Source: Mycobacterium sp. 852002-51971_SCH5477799-a
Lineage (GTDB): Bacteria > Actinomycetota > Actinomycetes > Mycobacteriales > Mycobacteriaceae
Direction of reading: 5' to 3'
Length of the DNA stretch: 64,000 bases
Assembly (NCBI RefSeq): GCF_001667145.1
Contig: NZ_LZIF01000116.1
Span: 62,001 to 126,000, forward strand
The notes under the pieces were generated by a model. It was not told the origin of the DNA. It made no database searches and saw only the letters and a program-made list of their open reading frames with translations. The position numbers were made by a program, and so were the translations under genes. Shown here one piece after another: positions 56,842-64,000 of this stretch (position 1 is the stretch's first letter; every line of letters starts with the position of its first letter).

Positions 56842-57453
56842 TCAGGAATGGGCGGCTTGCGGGGCCGCCGGGGTCGCCGGAGCGGCCGGCGCCTGCGGGG
56901 CCGGAGACGCGGCCGGTGCCTGCGGAGCCGGAGAGGCCGACGGCGCCCGCTGAGCGCCCCCACCCAGCAGGCTGTTGAGGATGCCGAGCGTGCCCTGCAC
57001 ACCCGCGGGCGGCGCCGTCGCGGGCAAAGCAGCGCCCGGCGTCAGTTGCCAGGGCTGGCAACCGGAAGTCTTGAACGCCTTGTCGCCCGGATCGATCTGG
57101 ACCACCTGCGGCTTCTTGGACATGGCGTTGTCGATGATCCCGCCGTCCGGATTGGTTCGCTTCCAGTAGCAGGTGCCATCGCCGGCGGGGCCGCCGGAGC
57201 TGTAGATTCCCGGCGCGATTTCGCTACCCACCGCGTAGATACCGTCCTTGTCGATGGATGTTTTCGGCCCTGCCGGCGCGGGCGGCGCCCCCGGTGACGG
57301 CGAAGCGGCCGGTGCCGGTGACCCCGAGGCCGGCCCCGGTGCCGGTCCCTGTGTGTCGTCCGGATCGGCGCTGGCAACCACAGTGGACGCGGCCCAGCCC
57401 GCGGCCATCAGGCTCGCGGCAAGCAACCTTGCCGCAGTAGGTACTCCACCCAT
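56842..57453 (-). CDS. Secreted Ala/Pro-rich protein (Rv1906c-like)
   Basis: 203 residues from the ATG at 57453. A signal peptide ends near VVASA (about residue 29). A Pro/Ala/Gly-rich linker is followed by a globular core: IDKDGIYAVGSEIAPGIYSS, CYWKRTNPDGGIIDN and KTSGCQPW, with two Cys likely paired. The C-terminal tail contains repeats of APAASPAPQ. The core corresponds to H37Rv Rv1906c, which is shorter. Function unknown. The low-complexity tail gives misleading open frames on the other strand. Confidence 0.85.
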   Translation of the reverse strand: MGGVPTAARLLAASLMAAGWAASTVVASADPDDTQGPAPGPASGSPAPAASPSPGAPPAPAGPKTSIDKDGIYAVGSEIAPGIYSSGGPAGDGTCYWKRTNPDGGIIDNAMSKKPQVVQIDPGDKAFKTSGCQPWQLTPGAALPATAPPAGVQGTLGILNSLLGGGAQRAPSASPAPQAPAASPAPQAPAAPATPAAPQAAHS

Positions 57454-57521
57454 AGAGATCGAGGGTACCGGGGTCAAGCACCTAATTCATCGTTGCGACA
57501 TCGCCGAGCCGCAAAGAACGC

Positions 57522-58016
57522 CTAGGGGAGGCGCCGCACCCGGCCCGCATAACTGAGCGCGTGCTCGTAGGTCTCGAGGTTGTCGCGGGAGATCTTGGCA
57601 TGGACGGGGCGTTCCAGGAAGAAGCGCAGTACCGGGTTGTAGGCGTGATAGGTCTCGTGGAACGTCAGCACCGTAGTGCCGTCGGGCTGCTCTTCCAGCT
57701 GGTGATAGCCCTCGGCGCGTGACCACAGCGGGGCACCGACCGCGGTGTACCGCGACAGCCTGTTCAGCTGGGCCTCGGTCACCGTCTCCCACGAGCGCGC
57801 CCTGCCGCGGGTCAGCAGATACTTGGGGACTGGGAAGACGCAGGTGCGGACCAGACCCTCGCCGGCCTCGTTGCCCTCGTTGAGGATTTTCATGCTGCCG
57901 GTCGGCCACTTGAGCACCCGCGGCCGAGGCGCGTTCGGCGATACCGGTGGATGCAACACTCGCCAGACCCGGCTCGGCGGCGCGTCGACATGGAATCGCA
58001 CGGTGTAGGACTGCAT
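57522..58016 (-). CDS. SRPBCC-family protein
   Basis: 164 residues; its ATG shares one base with the nitroreductase stop (TGATG), and GGAGAAGG lies just upstream. The START-like fold is suggested by SYTVRFHVDAPPSRVWRVL at the N-terminus, the RVLKWPTGSMKILNEG strand and the TTVLTFHETYHAYNP sheet near residue 120. It would bind a hydrophobic ligand. It is translationally coupled to the nitroreductase. There is no counterpart in the H37Rv aao-katG interval as I recall it. Confidence 0.78.
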   Translation of the reverse strand: MQSYTVRFHVDAPPSRVWRVLHPPVSPNAPRPRVLKWPTGSMKILNEGNEAGEGLVRTCVFPVPKYLLTRGRARSWETVTEAQLNRLSRYTAVGAPLWSRAEGYHQLEEQPDGTTVLTFHETYHAYNPVLRFFLERPVHAKISRDNLETYEHALSYAGRVRRLP

Positions 58017-58657
58017 CAACCTTCTCCATCAGCCGGTGTCCAACTGTTCCAGAACGTGATGGTCTCCGCGGGCGGGCGCTTGGCCGGCCGGAAGTCGGTG
58101 CCGACCGTGTAGGCGACGGGGAACAGCGCGGCCTGTGTGACGGTTGGCGGAATGCCGAGCAGTTCGGCGACCTCTTGCTCTTTGAACAGATGCATCGTGG
58201 TCCACACCGATCCCAGGCCGCGAGAGCGCAGCGCCAACAGAAAGCTCCAGCCGGCCGGGATGATCGACGCCCAGGCCGCCGCGGCGATGCCGGGTTCCGC
58301 GGTGTCGATGCGTTGATTGAGGCAGGGAATGACGTGCACCGGCACGTCGGCCAGCGTTTCGGTCAGGCTCATCGCGCTCTCGTACACCCGCTTCGTCTGC
58401 GCGTCGGTCGCGTTGTCGGCCGCGTACGCCAGGTATTGCGCGCCGATGCTGCGGTAGATCTCGGCGATCGCGGCTCGCTTGTCCGCATCGGTGATGACCA
58501 GCCAACGCCAGTCCTGGGTGTTGCTGGCCGTGGGCGCTTGCATCGCAAGCTGGATGCACTCCAGGATCACCTCTTGACCCACCGGGCGGGTCAGATCGAG
58601 GCGTTTGCGAACCGACCGCGTCGTGCTCAAAAGTTCGTCGACGGTGGCGATGTCCAT
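58016..58657 (-). CDS. Nitroreductase-family flavoenzyme
   Basis: 213 residues, ATG at 58657 after GGAAGGA. The FMN fold is shown by TTRSVRKRLDLTRPV (residue 12 onward, Arg-Ser FMN contact), LAMQAPTASNTQDWRW near 38-53, and LALRSRGLGSVWTTM near 143. It probably reduces quinones or nitro compounds with NAD(P)H. It is the middle gene of a tight CMD-nitroreductase-SRPBCC run on the minus strand. Confidence 0.88.
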   Translation of the reverse strand: MDIATVDELLSTTRSVRKRLDLTRPVGQEVILECIQLAMQAPTASNTQDWRWLVITDADKRAAIAEIYRSIGAQYLAYAADNATDAQTKRVYESAMSLTETLADVPVHVIPCLNQRIDTAEPGIAAAAWASIIPAGWSFLLALRSRGLGSVWTTMHLFKEQEVAELLGIPPTVTQAALFPVAYTVGTDFRPAKRPPAETITFWNSWTPADGEG

Positions 58658-58678
58658 TTGTTCCTTCCGGATGCGTGA

Positions 58679-59161
58679 TCAGAGGTCGATGGCGCACGAC
58701 TGGTCGACGCCCAGCACGCTCAACGAGCGTCCCAGGCCAAGGAAGACCGCGACGCACAGCGTGAGATCCAAGATCTCCTCATCGGAGAACTCGAGCCGAA
58801 GCCGTCGAAAGAACTCGTCATTCAGGGAGGCGTGGTCGGTGGCGAAGCGTTCGGCGTACTCGATGCAAAGTCGTTGTCGCGGTGTGTATCCGGAGTAGGT
58901 GGCATACGCGGCGACTTTGTCGTAGAGCTCGGGTGCGACGCCGGCATTCAGCACCGATTGGGCGCGGAAATCCGAGCACGCTACGCAATCGTTGATCTGC
59001 GCGATGCGCATCCTGGCCAGCTCACGCTCGTCGGCTGGCAGGATGCTCTGCTCATACGCGCCGCGGATCATGCGTTCGACCATGTCACCGAGTTGCGGCC
59101 GTAGGGTCCAGATCATGGCGGGTTCGCCGCCGGGGCCATCCGGCACATCGATACGGGCCAT
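58679..59161 (-). CDS. Carboxymuconolactone decarboxylase-fold protein
   Basis: 160 residues from the ATG at 59161, which has GGAG 8 bases upstream; open frame continues further but without family pattern. AhpD-like helices carry ELARMRIAQINDCVACSDFRAQS (central part INDCVACSDFR) with the CxxC pair, and later ILDLTLCVAVFLGLGRSL. This is the same branch as the gene at 27197-27691. It lies 21 bases upstream of the nitroreductase, suggesting a thiol/flavin redox unit. Confidence 0.8.
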   Translation of the reverse strand: MARIDVPDGPGGEPAMIWTLRPQLGDMVERMIRGAYEQSILPADERELARMRIAQINDCVACSDFRAQSVLNAGVAPELYDKVAAYATYSGYTPRQRLCIEYAERFATDHASLNDEFFRRLRLEFSDEEILDLTLCVAVFLGLGRSLSVLGVDQSCAIDL

Positions 59162-59352
59162 CAGCGAACTCCTGCCCGGTGAAGAGAAGTACTGAGCTGA
59201 GCAAACCAGATCCTGGTCCCGGAGGCCAGGCATCGGCCCGACAAAGAAGGTGGCGTAACACGAGGTGACCGGGCGCCGGGCAGCTACATCTTCGAGGCGC
59301 TGAAGATCCGCGATCAACCGGAAAGCCGGCCGTTGGGCAGCCGATCATCCCG

Positions 59353-59710
59353 TTACTCGACCGCCCGATTCAAGATGTGGACCGCTTCGCCGACCATGCC
59401 GGCAATGATGTCTGCGGCGGGACGGACATCGCGCCCGTGGTGACACCAGCGCTTCCGGCGTCGCCCAGAACCTGGTTCCCACGACCGCGCCGTCGGCACC
59501 CAGCGCCAGCGCAGCCGCCAAACCACGACCGTCGCCGACGCCGCCAGGCGGCCACCACCAACGTGTCGGGCGAACGTTCGGCCACGAAATCGACGACCTC
59601 GGGCACCAGGGTGAAAATCGACCGCACGCTCATTCCATGCCCGCCGGCCTCACCGCCGTGCGCGACGATGACTCATTCGTCTACGCCTTCCCGGTCGAGG
59701 TCAGTCGTCG
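59353..59710 (-). pseudogene. Truncated nitronate monooxygenase remnant
   Basis: On the minus strand VIVAHGGEAGGHG, then MSVRSIFTLVPEVVDFVAE and SPDTLVVAA, are the middle of a 2-nitropropane-dioxygenase-type FMN barrel. An in-frame TGA precedes VIVAHGG, the glycine-rich second half is out of frame, and the true ending, IIAGMVGEAVHILNRAVE with TAA at 59353-59355, is in another frame. The N-terminal half is missing. It is decayed, and distinct from the intact gene at 44490-45620. Confidence 0.82.
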
Positions 59711-59721
59711 ACCAGCGCGGG

Positions 59722-59739
59722 CATCTCAAAAATGAGATG
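59722..59739. repeat. Short inverted repeat at the junction of two remnants
   Basis: CATCTCA and TGAGATG form a 7-bp perfect stem around AAAA, exactly between the two truncated genes. It may mark the deletion junction. Confidence 0.5.
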
Positions 59740-60046
59740 GCGCAACGGGTTATCGATAACATCACTCGACCGGCGCCAAACTTCAAGGCCATCGTGATAC
59801 GTCACATCACCTTCGCGCCTTGCCACATGAACACGATGTTCGGCGCACCCTCGGGCGACTTCTGTCACGGGCCGCTGCACCCCGACCTGATGGGCCCCAA
59901 CCGGGCCCGGCCCGAAAGGCTTCCTCGATCTGCCCACCGGGATCGACGGCCTTTATCTCGCCAGCGCCGGATGCCATGGCGGACCGGGCATCACCTTCAC
60001 GCCCGGCTACAACGCCGCCTACTCGGCGCTCGGCGACATCGGCTGA
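59733..60046 (+). pseudogene. C-terminal remnant of a phytoene-desaturase-like FAD oxidoreductase
   Basis: The plus strand reads RPAPNFKAIVIRHITFAP, then GDFCHGPLHPDLMGPNR, and in the next frame GPKGFLDLPTGIDGLYLASA and GGPGITFTPGYNAAYSALGD, ending in TGA at 60046. This is the C-terminal FAD-binding end of desaturase/amine-oxidase-type enzymes. A single extra base near 59915 breaks the frame, and roughly 400 N-terminal residues are missing. It abuts the nitronate monooxygenase remnant head to head. Confidence 0.82.
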
Positions 60047-60047
60047 A

Positions 60048-60899
60048 TCAGGGTTGGCAGGCGGCTTCGAGGGGGAGCGCGGGGCCACCGGATTGCAGGG
60101 ACAGCAAGTACAGGTAGGTCGCGAGCGAATGCTCGCATGCCACCGTGTATTTGACCAATGTCTTCGGGGGCCACGGAACCAGGCGCACCGGGATGAGCTC
60201 GACCGGATTGAGCACATGCTCGTAGTCGAGGGGCGGGGGCAGCGCCGGGACGATGTCCAAGCGGTTTGCGACGCGCCACGAATTTTTGACCACCTGGTCG
60301 AAGGTGGCCGCAAACAGCGAGTCGCCGATGCGTGGACTGCCGTAGGTGTAAACGGCCGGGTTGCGAAACGTCGTATTGGCGGCCAGATCAAGGGCGAGCA
60401 GTGTCGCGAGGGCCCCGCCCAGGCTGTGCCCACAGATCGTCACGGAGCCGGGTTGCGGGAACGGAAGTTTCGCGAGCGCGTTGACCACCGTTGGCGCACC
60501 TGGCGTGGCTCCGGTTCTCAGTGACCCGTACATCGCGGTGAAACCGTCTTCGGTGTGGCCGGCGCCGGCCAGGAACGGGCACGGCACCTGGAGGAAGTCG
60601 GCGTCGTGAATCCATTCCAGCCATCCTTCCGTCCCGCGGATCGCGATCGCGACGTCGCCCGTTTTGTTCACCCGGCAGATCAGCCCGATGGATACTTCGT
60701 CGTCGGCTCGACTCGGATCCATGTCGGTCGCCAGATCGTTGGCGTAGATCGTGGTGACCACGGTGTAGTCGACGCCGCCGGCGCTCAGCGCCTGACCCGC
60801 CTTATTGGTCAGATCACCGGGCGGCGTCGCATAGGTCTCGTTGACGAGCTGGGCGAATTGTATTGCCTGCGTGACATTTAAGGTTGGTTGCGTCGGCAT
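60048..60899 (-). CDS. Class 3 lipase-family protein
   Basis: 283 residues, ATG at 60899. Alpha/beta hydrolase with the lipase_3 motif ICGHSLGGALATLLALDL (nucleophile Ser near residue 160), an Asp in RLDIVPALP and a His in ACEHSLATYL that would complete the triad. VAIRGTEGWLEW near residue 86 is the oxyanion strand region. No signal peptide is seen. It would hydrolyse acylglycerols or related esters. The plus-strand remnant ends two bases from its stop codon. Confidence 0.85.
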   Translation of the reverse strand: MPTQPTLNVTQAIQFAQLVNETYATPPGDLTNKAGQALSAGGVDYTVVTTIYANDLATDMDPSRADDEVSIGLICRVNKTGDVAIAIRGTEGWLEWIHDADFLQVPCPFLAGAGHTEDGFTAMYGSLRTGATPGAPTVVNALAKLPFPQPGSVTICGHSLGGALATLLALDLAANTTFRNPAVYTYGSPRIGDSLFAATFDQVVKNSWRVANRLDIVPALPPPLDYEHVLNPVELIPVRLVPWPPKTLVKYTVACEHSLATYLYLLSLQSGGPALPLEAACQP

Positions 60900-60916
60900 G
60901 GCGGGACCGCTTCGGT

Positions 60917-61522
60917 TCAGCCACCGAAGATTCCGGTGAGCTGCGCTTGCGCGGTCGCCGCGCCGGCGATCGTCTGCGCCGCCTGAACACCGGCCAAGCC
61001 GCCTGGCAGCTGATAGTCGTTGGGCAGCTGGTAGAGGGTGAACCGGTAATGATGAGGGCCGGTACCCGCCGGGGGACACGGACCCTTGTACCCGGGCTGA
61101 CCGGCCGTATTCGGCAGGACGTTCGCCCCGGCCGGAGTCTGGCCATCGCCGGTGCTGCCGGAGCCAGGGGCGATTCCGGTGACCACCCAGTGCACGTACA
61201 GTCCGTTGACGGCATCGGGGTCGTCGACAATGAGTGCGCCTCCCAACGGTGCCGACCACGCCAACGGCGGTGCGATGTTGTCGCCTTTACAGGTGTACTG
61301 CACCGGAATCGGCGCACCGTCGGCGAAAGCAGGGCTGCTGATCGTCAACGGTCCGTCCGCGGGCGCGTTGGGCGCCGTCCGCCCGAGGGTCGTGACCTTC
61401 GGTGCCGACGAGGTCGGGTGGCTATCACTGTTGCCGCCACAGCCGACCAGCACCACTGGCAGCACCACCGCACCTACTACCCCTGCGCTCCGGTGAAATG
61501 TGTCCGCCCAGCTTGATGTCAT
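60917..61522 (-). CDS. PEBP/YbhB-family lipoprotein (LppC-like)
   Basis: 201 residues. A lipobox LVGC (Cys28) ends the signal peptide. The PEBP domain shows [14 protein letters not shown] (ligand-pocket DxxxxPxLxW pattern), [11 protein letters not shown] and [12 protein letters not shown]. It matches the Rv1910c/Rv1911c (LppC) pair of H37Rv, but only one copy is here. Anchored outside the membrane; substrate or partner unknown. It lies between the lipase and the SRPBCC gene on the minus strand. Confidence 0.88.
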   Translation of the reverse strand: MTSSWADTFHRSAGVVGAVVLPVVLVGCGGNSDSHPTSSAPKVTTLGRTAPNAPADGPLTISSPAFADGAPIPVQYTCKGDNIAPPLAWSAPLGGALIVDDPDAVNGLYVHWVVTGIAPGSGSTGDGQTPAGANVLPNTAGQPGYKGPCPPAGTGPHHYRFTLYQLPNDYQLPGGLAGVQAAQTIAGAATAQAQLTGIFGG

Positions 61523-61588
61523 AACAAACAGTTTGACTCGCGCGCCCGCAGTCGGGAAGGTCCCGATTTCACCGTGATTCGGGTGCCG

Positions 61589-62035
61589 CTACTTGCGGCG
61601 CTTCTCGACTTCGAGCACCCGCTTGCGCAGGCCCTCGGTAGCGGTGTCCATCAGGCTCTTGGCACCCTTCTTGACCAGGAATCCGGGAACCGGCACCACC
61701 AAATCGACGGTCAGCTCAAAGTGGACCTTCGTGGATTCCCCGTCGGGGGTCAACCTGTACCGACCCTCTTGGGCGCGTTGCTGTTTGGTGCTGACCAGGG
61801 TCCACCCGACGCCGTCGTCGTAGACGGTATATGCCAGCTCTTGTTCGTCGCTGACACCGACGAGTTTGACGACCTGTCTGGACCGGGTCGGATGGTTCTG
61901 ATCGTCGCGCTCGAGCACTTCGACCTCCTTGTGCGCCGACGACCACTCGGGCAACGACTCGATGTCGAACAGCACATCCAGGATTTCGTCGGGCGTCGCC
62001 TCGATGACGACTTCGCGGGAATCGGTGATAGCCAT
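61589..62035 (-). CDS. SRPBCC-family protein (polyketide-cyclase-like)
   Basis: 148 residues from the ATG at 62035. EVVIEATPDEILDVLFDIES at the N-terminus, EWSSAHKEVEVLERD and the VHFELTVDLVVPVPGFL strand followed by a C-terminal helix are the mycobacterial polyketide_cyc2 pattern. It would carry or shape a hydrophobic ligand. It is the downstream gene in a run with an AHSA1-type protein and an ArsR regulator. Confidence 0.85.
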   Translation of the reverse strand: MAITDSREVVIEATPDEILDVLFDIESLPEWSSAHKEVEVLERDDQNHPTRSRQVVKLVGVSDEQELAYTVYDDGVGWTLVSTKQQRAQEGRYRLTPDGESTKVHFELTVDLVVPVPGFLVKKGAKSLMDTATEGLRKRVLEVEKRRK

Positions 62036-62085
62036 CCTGGCAAGATAGCCGGTGCGGTGCGGCCCGAAACCCGTCGCACGGCGCA

Positions 62086-62502
62086 TCAGGGAGCCGGTCG
62101 AGCACCGAGCGCGGCGAGCCGTGGGAGGACGACGTCGCGCCAACCCGGCCCCATGCGCTCGAACGCCTTCGCCATGCGATTGTCGTCGAGGTCAAAGCCA
62201 CTGTGTTCCAATAACACTCGGGTGCCGCCCCCTTCGGCTTCCAGCCGCCAGGTCAGCGTCCAGGCGGCGGTGAAGGTGTAGGCGAACAGGTGCGGCGGGT
62301 CGACCTCGAGCACCGTGCACGGCTGCTTGCCGTAGCCCGGCATGTCGAGCATGAACTGGTGGCCCGCCACCGCGGCCACCTGGCCGTCGGCCCACCACAA
62401 CTTCAGCAGCGCGGGTTCGGTCAGGAATCGCCACACCGTAGCCGGTGGCGCCGCCACGAATTGGTCCACCCGGATCGTCGCGAACCGTGACGTTTTGGTC
62501 AT
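62086..62502 (-). CDS. AHSA1/SRPBCC-domain protein
   Basis: 138 residues; its ATG overlaps the ArsR stop by four bases (ATGA). DQFVAAPPATVWRFLTEPALLKLWW near residue 13 is the AHSA1 opening, with GWRDVVLPRLAAL as the final helix. ArsR-plus-AHSA1 pairs are common in actinobacteria and often serve as a two-gene regulatory unit of unknown ligand. It is coupled translationally to the regulator. Confidence 0.85.
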   Translation of the reverse strand: MTKTSRFATIRVDQFVAAPPATVWRFLTEPALLKLWWADGQVAAVAGHQFMLDMPGYGKQPCTVLEVDPPHLFAYTFTAAWTLTWRLEAEGGGTRVLLEHSGFDLDDNRMAKAFERMGPGWRDVVLPRLAALGARPAP

Positions 62503-62825
62503 TTCAGCTCCCGCGCTACCTCGGCGAGCACGGCCAACCGGGCGCGCCAGAATCTCTCGAAGGGATGCAGCCACTCGCCGAGCTCCGCCAATGGCTCCGC
62601 GGTCAGGCGGTAGATGCGCTGACGTCCGTGCGGCTGGTCAGCCACCAGACCCGCGTCTCGCAACACCTTGAGGTGCTCGGCGACCGCGGGCCGGCTGAGC
62701 TCGAACCGTTCGCTGAGTTCCCCCGCCGACAGCGGTTGCTCGAACAGGATCTCCAGCAGTTCGCGCCGCACCGGGTTGGCCAGGGCGAGAAAGATGCGAT
62801 CGACGCTGGCCACATTCAGCAACAT
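62499..62825 (-). CDS. ArsR-family transcriptional regulator
   Basis: 108 residues. Winged helix: ALANPVRRELLEILFEQPL, LSAGELSERFELSRPAVAEHLKVLRDAGLV as the helix-turn-helix (residues 32-61), then GRQRIYRLTAEPLAEL as the wing. No metal-binding Cys is seen, so it senses something other than a heavy metal. It overlaps the AHSA1 gene by four bases. It is divergent from the MBL gene, with 91 bases between them, where its operator should lie. Confidence 0.9.
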   Translation of the reverse strand: MLLNVASVDRIFLALANPVRRELLEILFEQPLSAGELSERFELSRPAVAEHLKVLRDAGLVADQPHGRQRIYRLTAEPLAELGEWLHPFERFWRARLAVLAEVARELK

Positions 62826-62916
62826 ATGTCGGATATTCCCGACACGTCAACTATTTCCGACGTATTGTCGCCGAGGAAGCGCGCTGACCGGAAGCCCGGG
62901 CGGCTACCTTTCTGGT

Positions 62917-63630
62917 GTGCAGCTCGCCTGGGAACGGCTGACCGGCAACGTGCACCGCTGCCGGCTCCCGTTCTGCGATGTGACGGTCGGGCTGGTGCGC
63001 GGCGAAACCGGCGCATTGCTCGTCGACTCCGGGACCACACTGCGCGAGGCCGCCGCGATCGACGCCGACGTCCGGCTGCTCGCCAGGCGCCCGGTGAGCC
63101 ATATTGTGTTGACACACAAGCACTTCGACCACGTGCTGGGTTCGTCCTTTTTCGCCGGGGCGCAAGTGCACTGCGCGCCCGAGGTGGCCGAACACCTGTC
63201 CTGCGCCACCGATCATGTCCGCGCGGACGCGTTGCGTCATGGCGCCGACCCCACCGAAGTGGACGCGGCGATCGCCGCCCTGCGGCCCCCAAGTAGCGGC
63301 GGTTACGGCGCCGTCGTCGACCTGGGGGGCCAGGCGGTGCAGATCGCCCACCTCGGACGTGGTCACACCGCGTCCGACCTGGTGGTGGTCGTACCCGGGA
63401 CGGACAAGGGTGAGCGAGCCGTGGTGTTCACCGGTGACTTGGTGGAGGAGTCCGCCGATCCGGCGATCGACGCCGACTCCGATGTAGCTGCCTGGCCCGC
63501 GACTTTGGACCGGCTGCTGGCGGTCGGCGGCCCCAACGCGATCTACGTCCCCGGCCATGGCAAGGCCGTCGACGCGAGGTTCGTCCGTCGCCAGCGGGAC
63601 TGGCTGGCCCGTCGTGCGACCACCCCGTGA
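62917..63630 (+). CDS. Metallo-beta-lactamase-fold hydrolase (Rv1913-like)
   Basis: 237 residues, GTG start at 62917. The zinc site motif HKHFDHVLGS (HxHxDH, near residue 68) is followed by later ligands HLGRGHTASDL near 145, FTGDLVEE near 170 and PGHGKAVD near 212, a complete set. Cytosolic, since there is no signal peptide. Hydrolase of a thioester, lactone or similar; not an antibiotic resistance enzyme by pattern. It is probably H37Rv Rv1913. Confidence 0.88.
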   Translation: MQLAWERLTGNVHRCRLPFCDVTVGLVRGETGALLVDSGTTLREAAAIDADVRLLARRPVSHIVLTHKHFDHVLGSSFFAGAQVHCAPEVAEHLSCATDHVRADALRHGADPTEVDAAIAALRPPSSGGYGAVVDLGGQAVQIAHLGRGHTASDLVVVVPGTDKGERAVVFTGDLVEESADPAIDADSDVAAWPATLDRLLAVGGPNAIYVPGHGKAVDARFVRRQRDWLARRATTP

Positions 63631-63876
63631 TCGATGCCGCATCGAAAAGTATTGTCTCCCAAGGCATCGGCACCGCATGCGACCCCCGGCCGAGGCAACC
63701 GAGCATCGTGAAGCACCGAACGCTCCACGTCGATCATCGGGCGGCCACCGAAAAGCTCTCGCAAGTACCGGGTGCGCCAACGGCTTTGGCTCAAGTCCTT
63801 CGACCCCTGATTGAACCGCCCTTGTCAGGGATAGACTCACGTTCAGTGGAATCGTGTGCGAAGAGGAGCGTGAGAC

Positions 63877-64000
63877 ATGGCGATCATTGACAAGGACACG
63901 CAAGTCCGGCCGTCGTTTGACGAAGAGGTCGCTGCCACGCAGCAATACTTCGACGACCCGCGCTTTTCCCGCATCACTCGGCTCTTCACAGCCCGCCAGG
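63877..64000 (+). CDS. aceA: Isocitrate lyase 2 (AceA2/Icl2), N-terminal part
   Basis: Only the first 41 residues are present; the gene leaves the right edge. The ATG at 63877 has AGAGGAG 9 bases upstream. The start [10 protein letters not shown], then [15 protein letters not shown] and ITRLFTARQ, tracks the N-terminus of the large H37Rv isocitrate lyase (Rv1915/Rv1916), which is split there. The enzyme diverts isocitrate to glyoxylate and succinate for growth on fatty acids. The 246-base gap before it must hold its promoter. Confidence 0.88.
   Translation, partial: MAIIDKDTQVRPSFDEEVAATQQYFDDPRFSRITRLFTARQ

Noticed and set aside
56850-56955. GC-rich tandem repeats near the end of the Rv1906c-like gene
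   Set aside because: They are coding repeats for APAASPAPQ-type residues, not an independent repeat element.
63627-63890. An 87-residue open frame between the MBL gene and aceA
   Set aside because: Its end overlaps the aceA start and ribosome site, and its composition has no family signal; more likely promoter DNA.

Overview
The window is high-GC actinobacterial DNA, and its gene content is that of a slow-growing mycobacterium. From memory of M. tuberculosis H37Rv, most genes follow the order Rv1863c to Rv1915: a CoA-transferase/thiolase block, lldD, bfrA, glnA3, cyp140, lppE, rpfC, secreted chorismate mutase, fbpB (antigen 85B), dtd, cinA, nanT, aao and the start of isocitrate lyase. It is not the tuberculosis complex. 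It carries lon, an intact oxyR, a phosphoketolase, a CYP125-type P450 and a Baeyer-Villiger monooxygenase, and it lacks katG-furA between aao and the isocitrate lyase. A non-tuberculous species, perhaps near the M. avium complex, fits best. All Rv correspondences come from recollection of order and length, not from a search.

Layout: 1-4.7 kb, truncated membrane protein, phosphoketolase, SDR and UppP on the minus strand. 5-11.1 kb, a plus-strand block of tandem CaiB/BaiF CoA-transferase, thiolase-like protein and an epimerase fused to a PEP-synthase-like domain. 11.1-18 kb, a minus-strand run with a decayed reductase tail, DUF72, HhH, TfoX, F420 nitroreductase-like, a secreted Pro-rich protein, Lon and LldD. 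18-25 kb, a redox and iron block: ahpC-ahpD-GH13 divergent from oxyR, then EthD, PPOX and enoyl-CoA hydratase genes, and a divergent bfd/bfrA pair with two IdeR boxes. 25-32.5 kb, an MFS exporter, CMD and LLM proteins, GlnA3 overlapping an amidohydrolase, an acyltransferase and an SRPBCC protein. 32.5-38.5 kb, a minus-strand envelope and secreted block. 39-50.3 kb, a block of lipid/sterol-type oxidoreductases with two KstR-like boxes. 50.4-57.5 kb, dtd, YqgV-like, cinA, nanT, amidohydrolase and aao. 57.5-64 kb, a variable stretch with two truncated enzyme remnants, a lipase, small SRPBCC/ArsR genes, an MBL hydrolase and aceA.

Regulation readable in the DNA: a CTTAT-N11-ATAAG OxyR site over the oxyR start, tandem IdeR boxes before bfrA, two KstR-type operators sharing 19 identical bases, a 10-bp inverted repeat before the monooxygenase gene, a HAIR-like half-palindrome before lon, and several long stem-loop terminators.

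Decay: a reductase tail (11.1-11.5 kb), a cyclase/LuxR deletion scar (51.3-51.7 kb), and abutting 5'-truncated nitronate monooxygenase and desaturase fragments (59.35-60.05 kb). I found no rRNA, tRNA, CRISPR array, IS element or prophage. The most interesting functional unit is the GlnA3-amidohydrolase pair, which looks like a split version of the FluG/NodGS fusion proteins.
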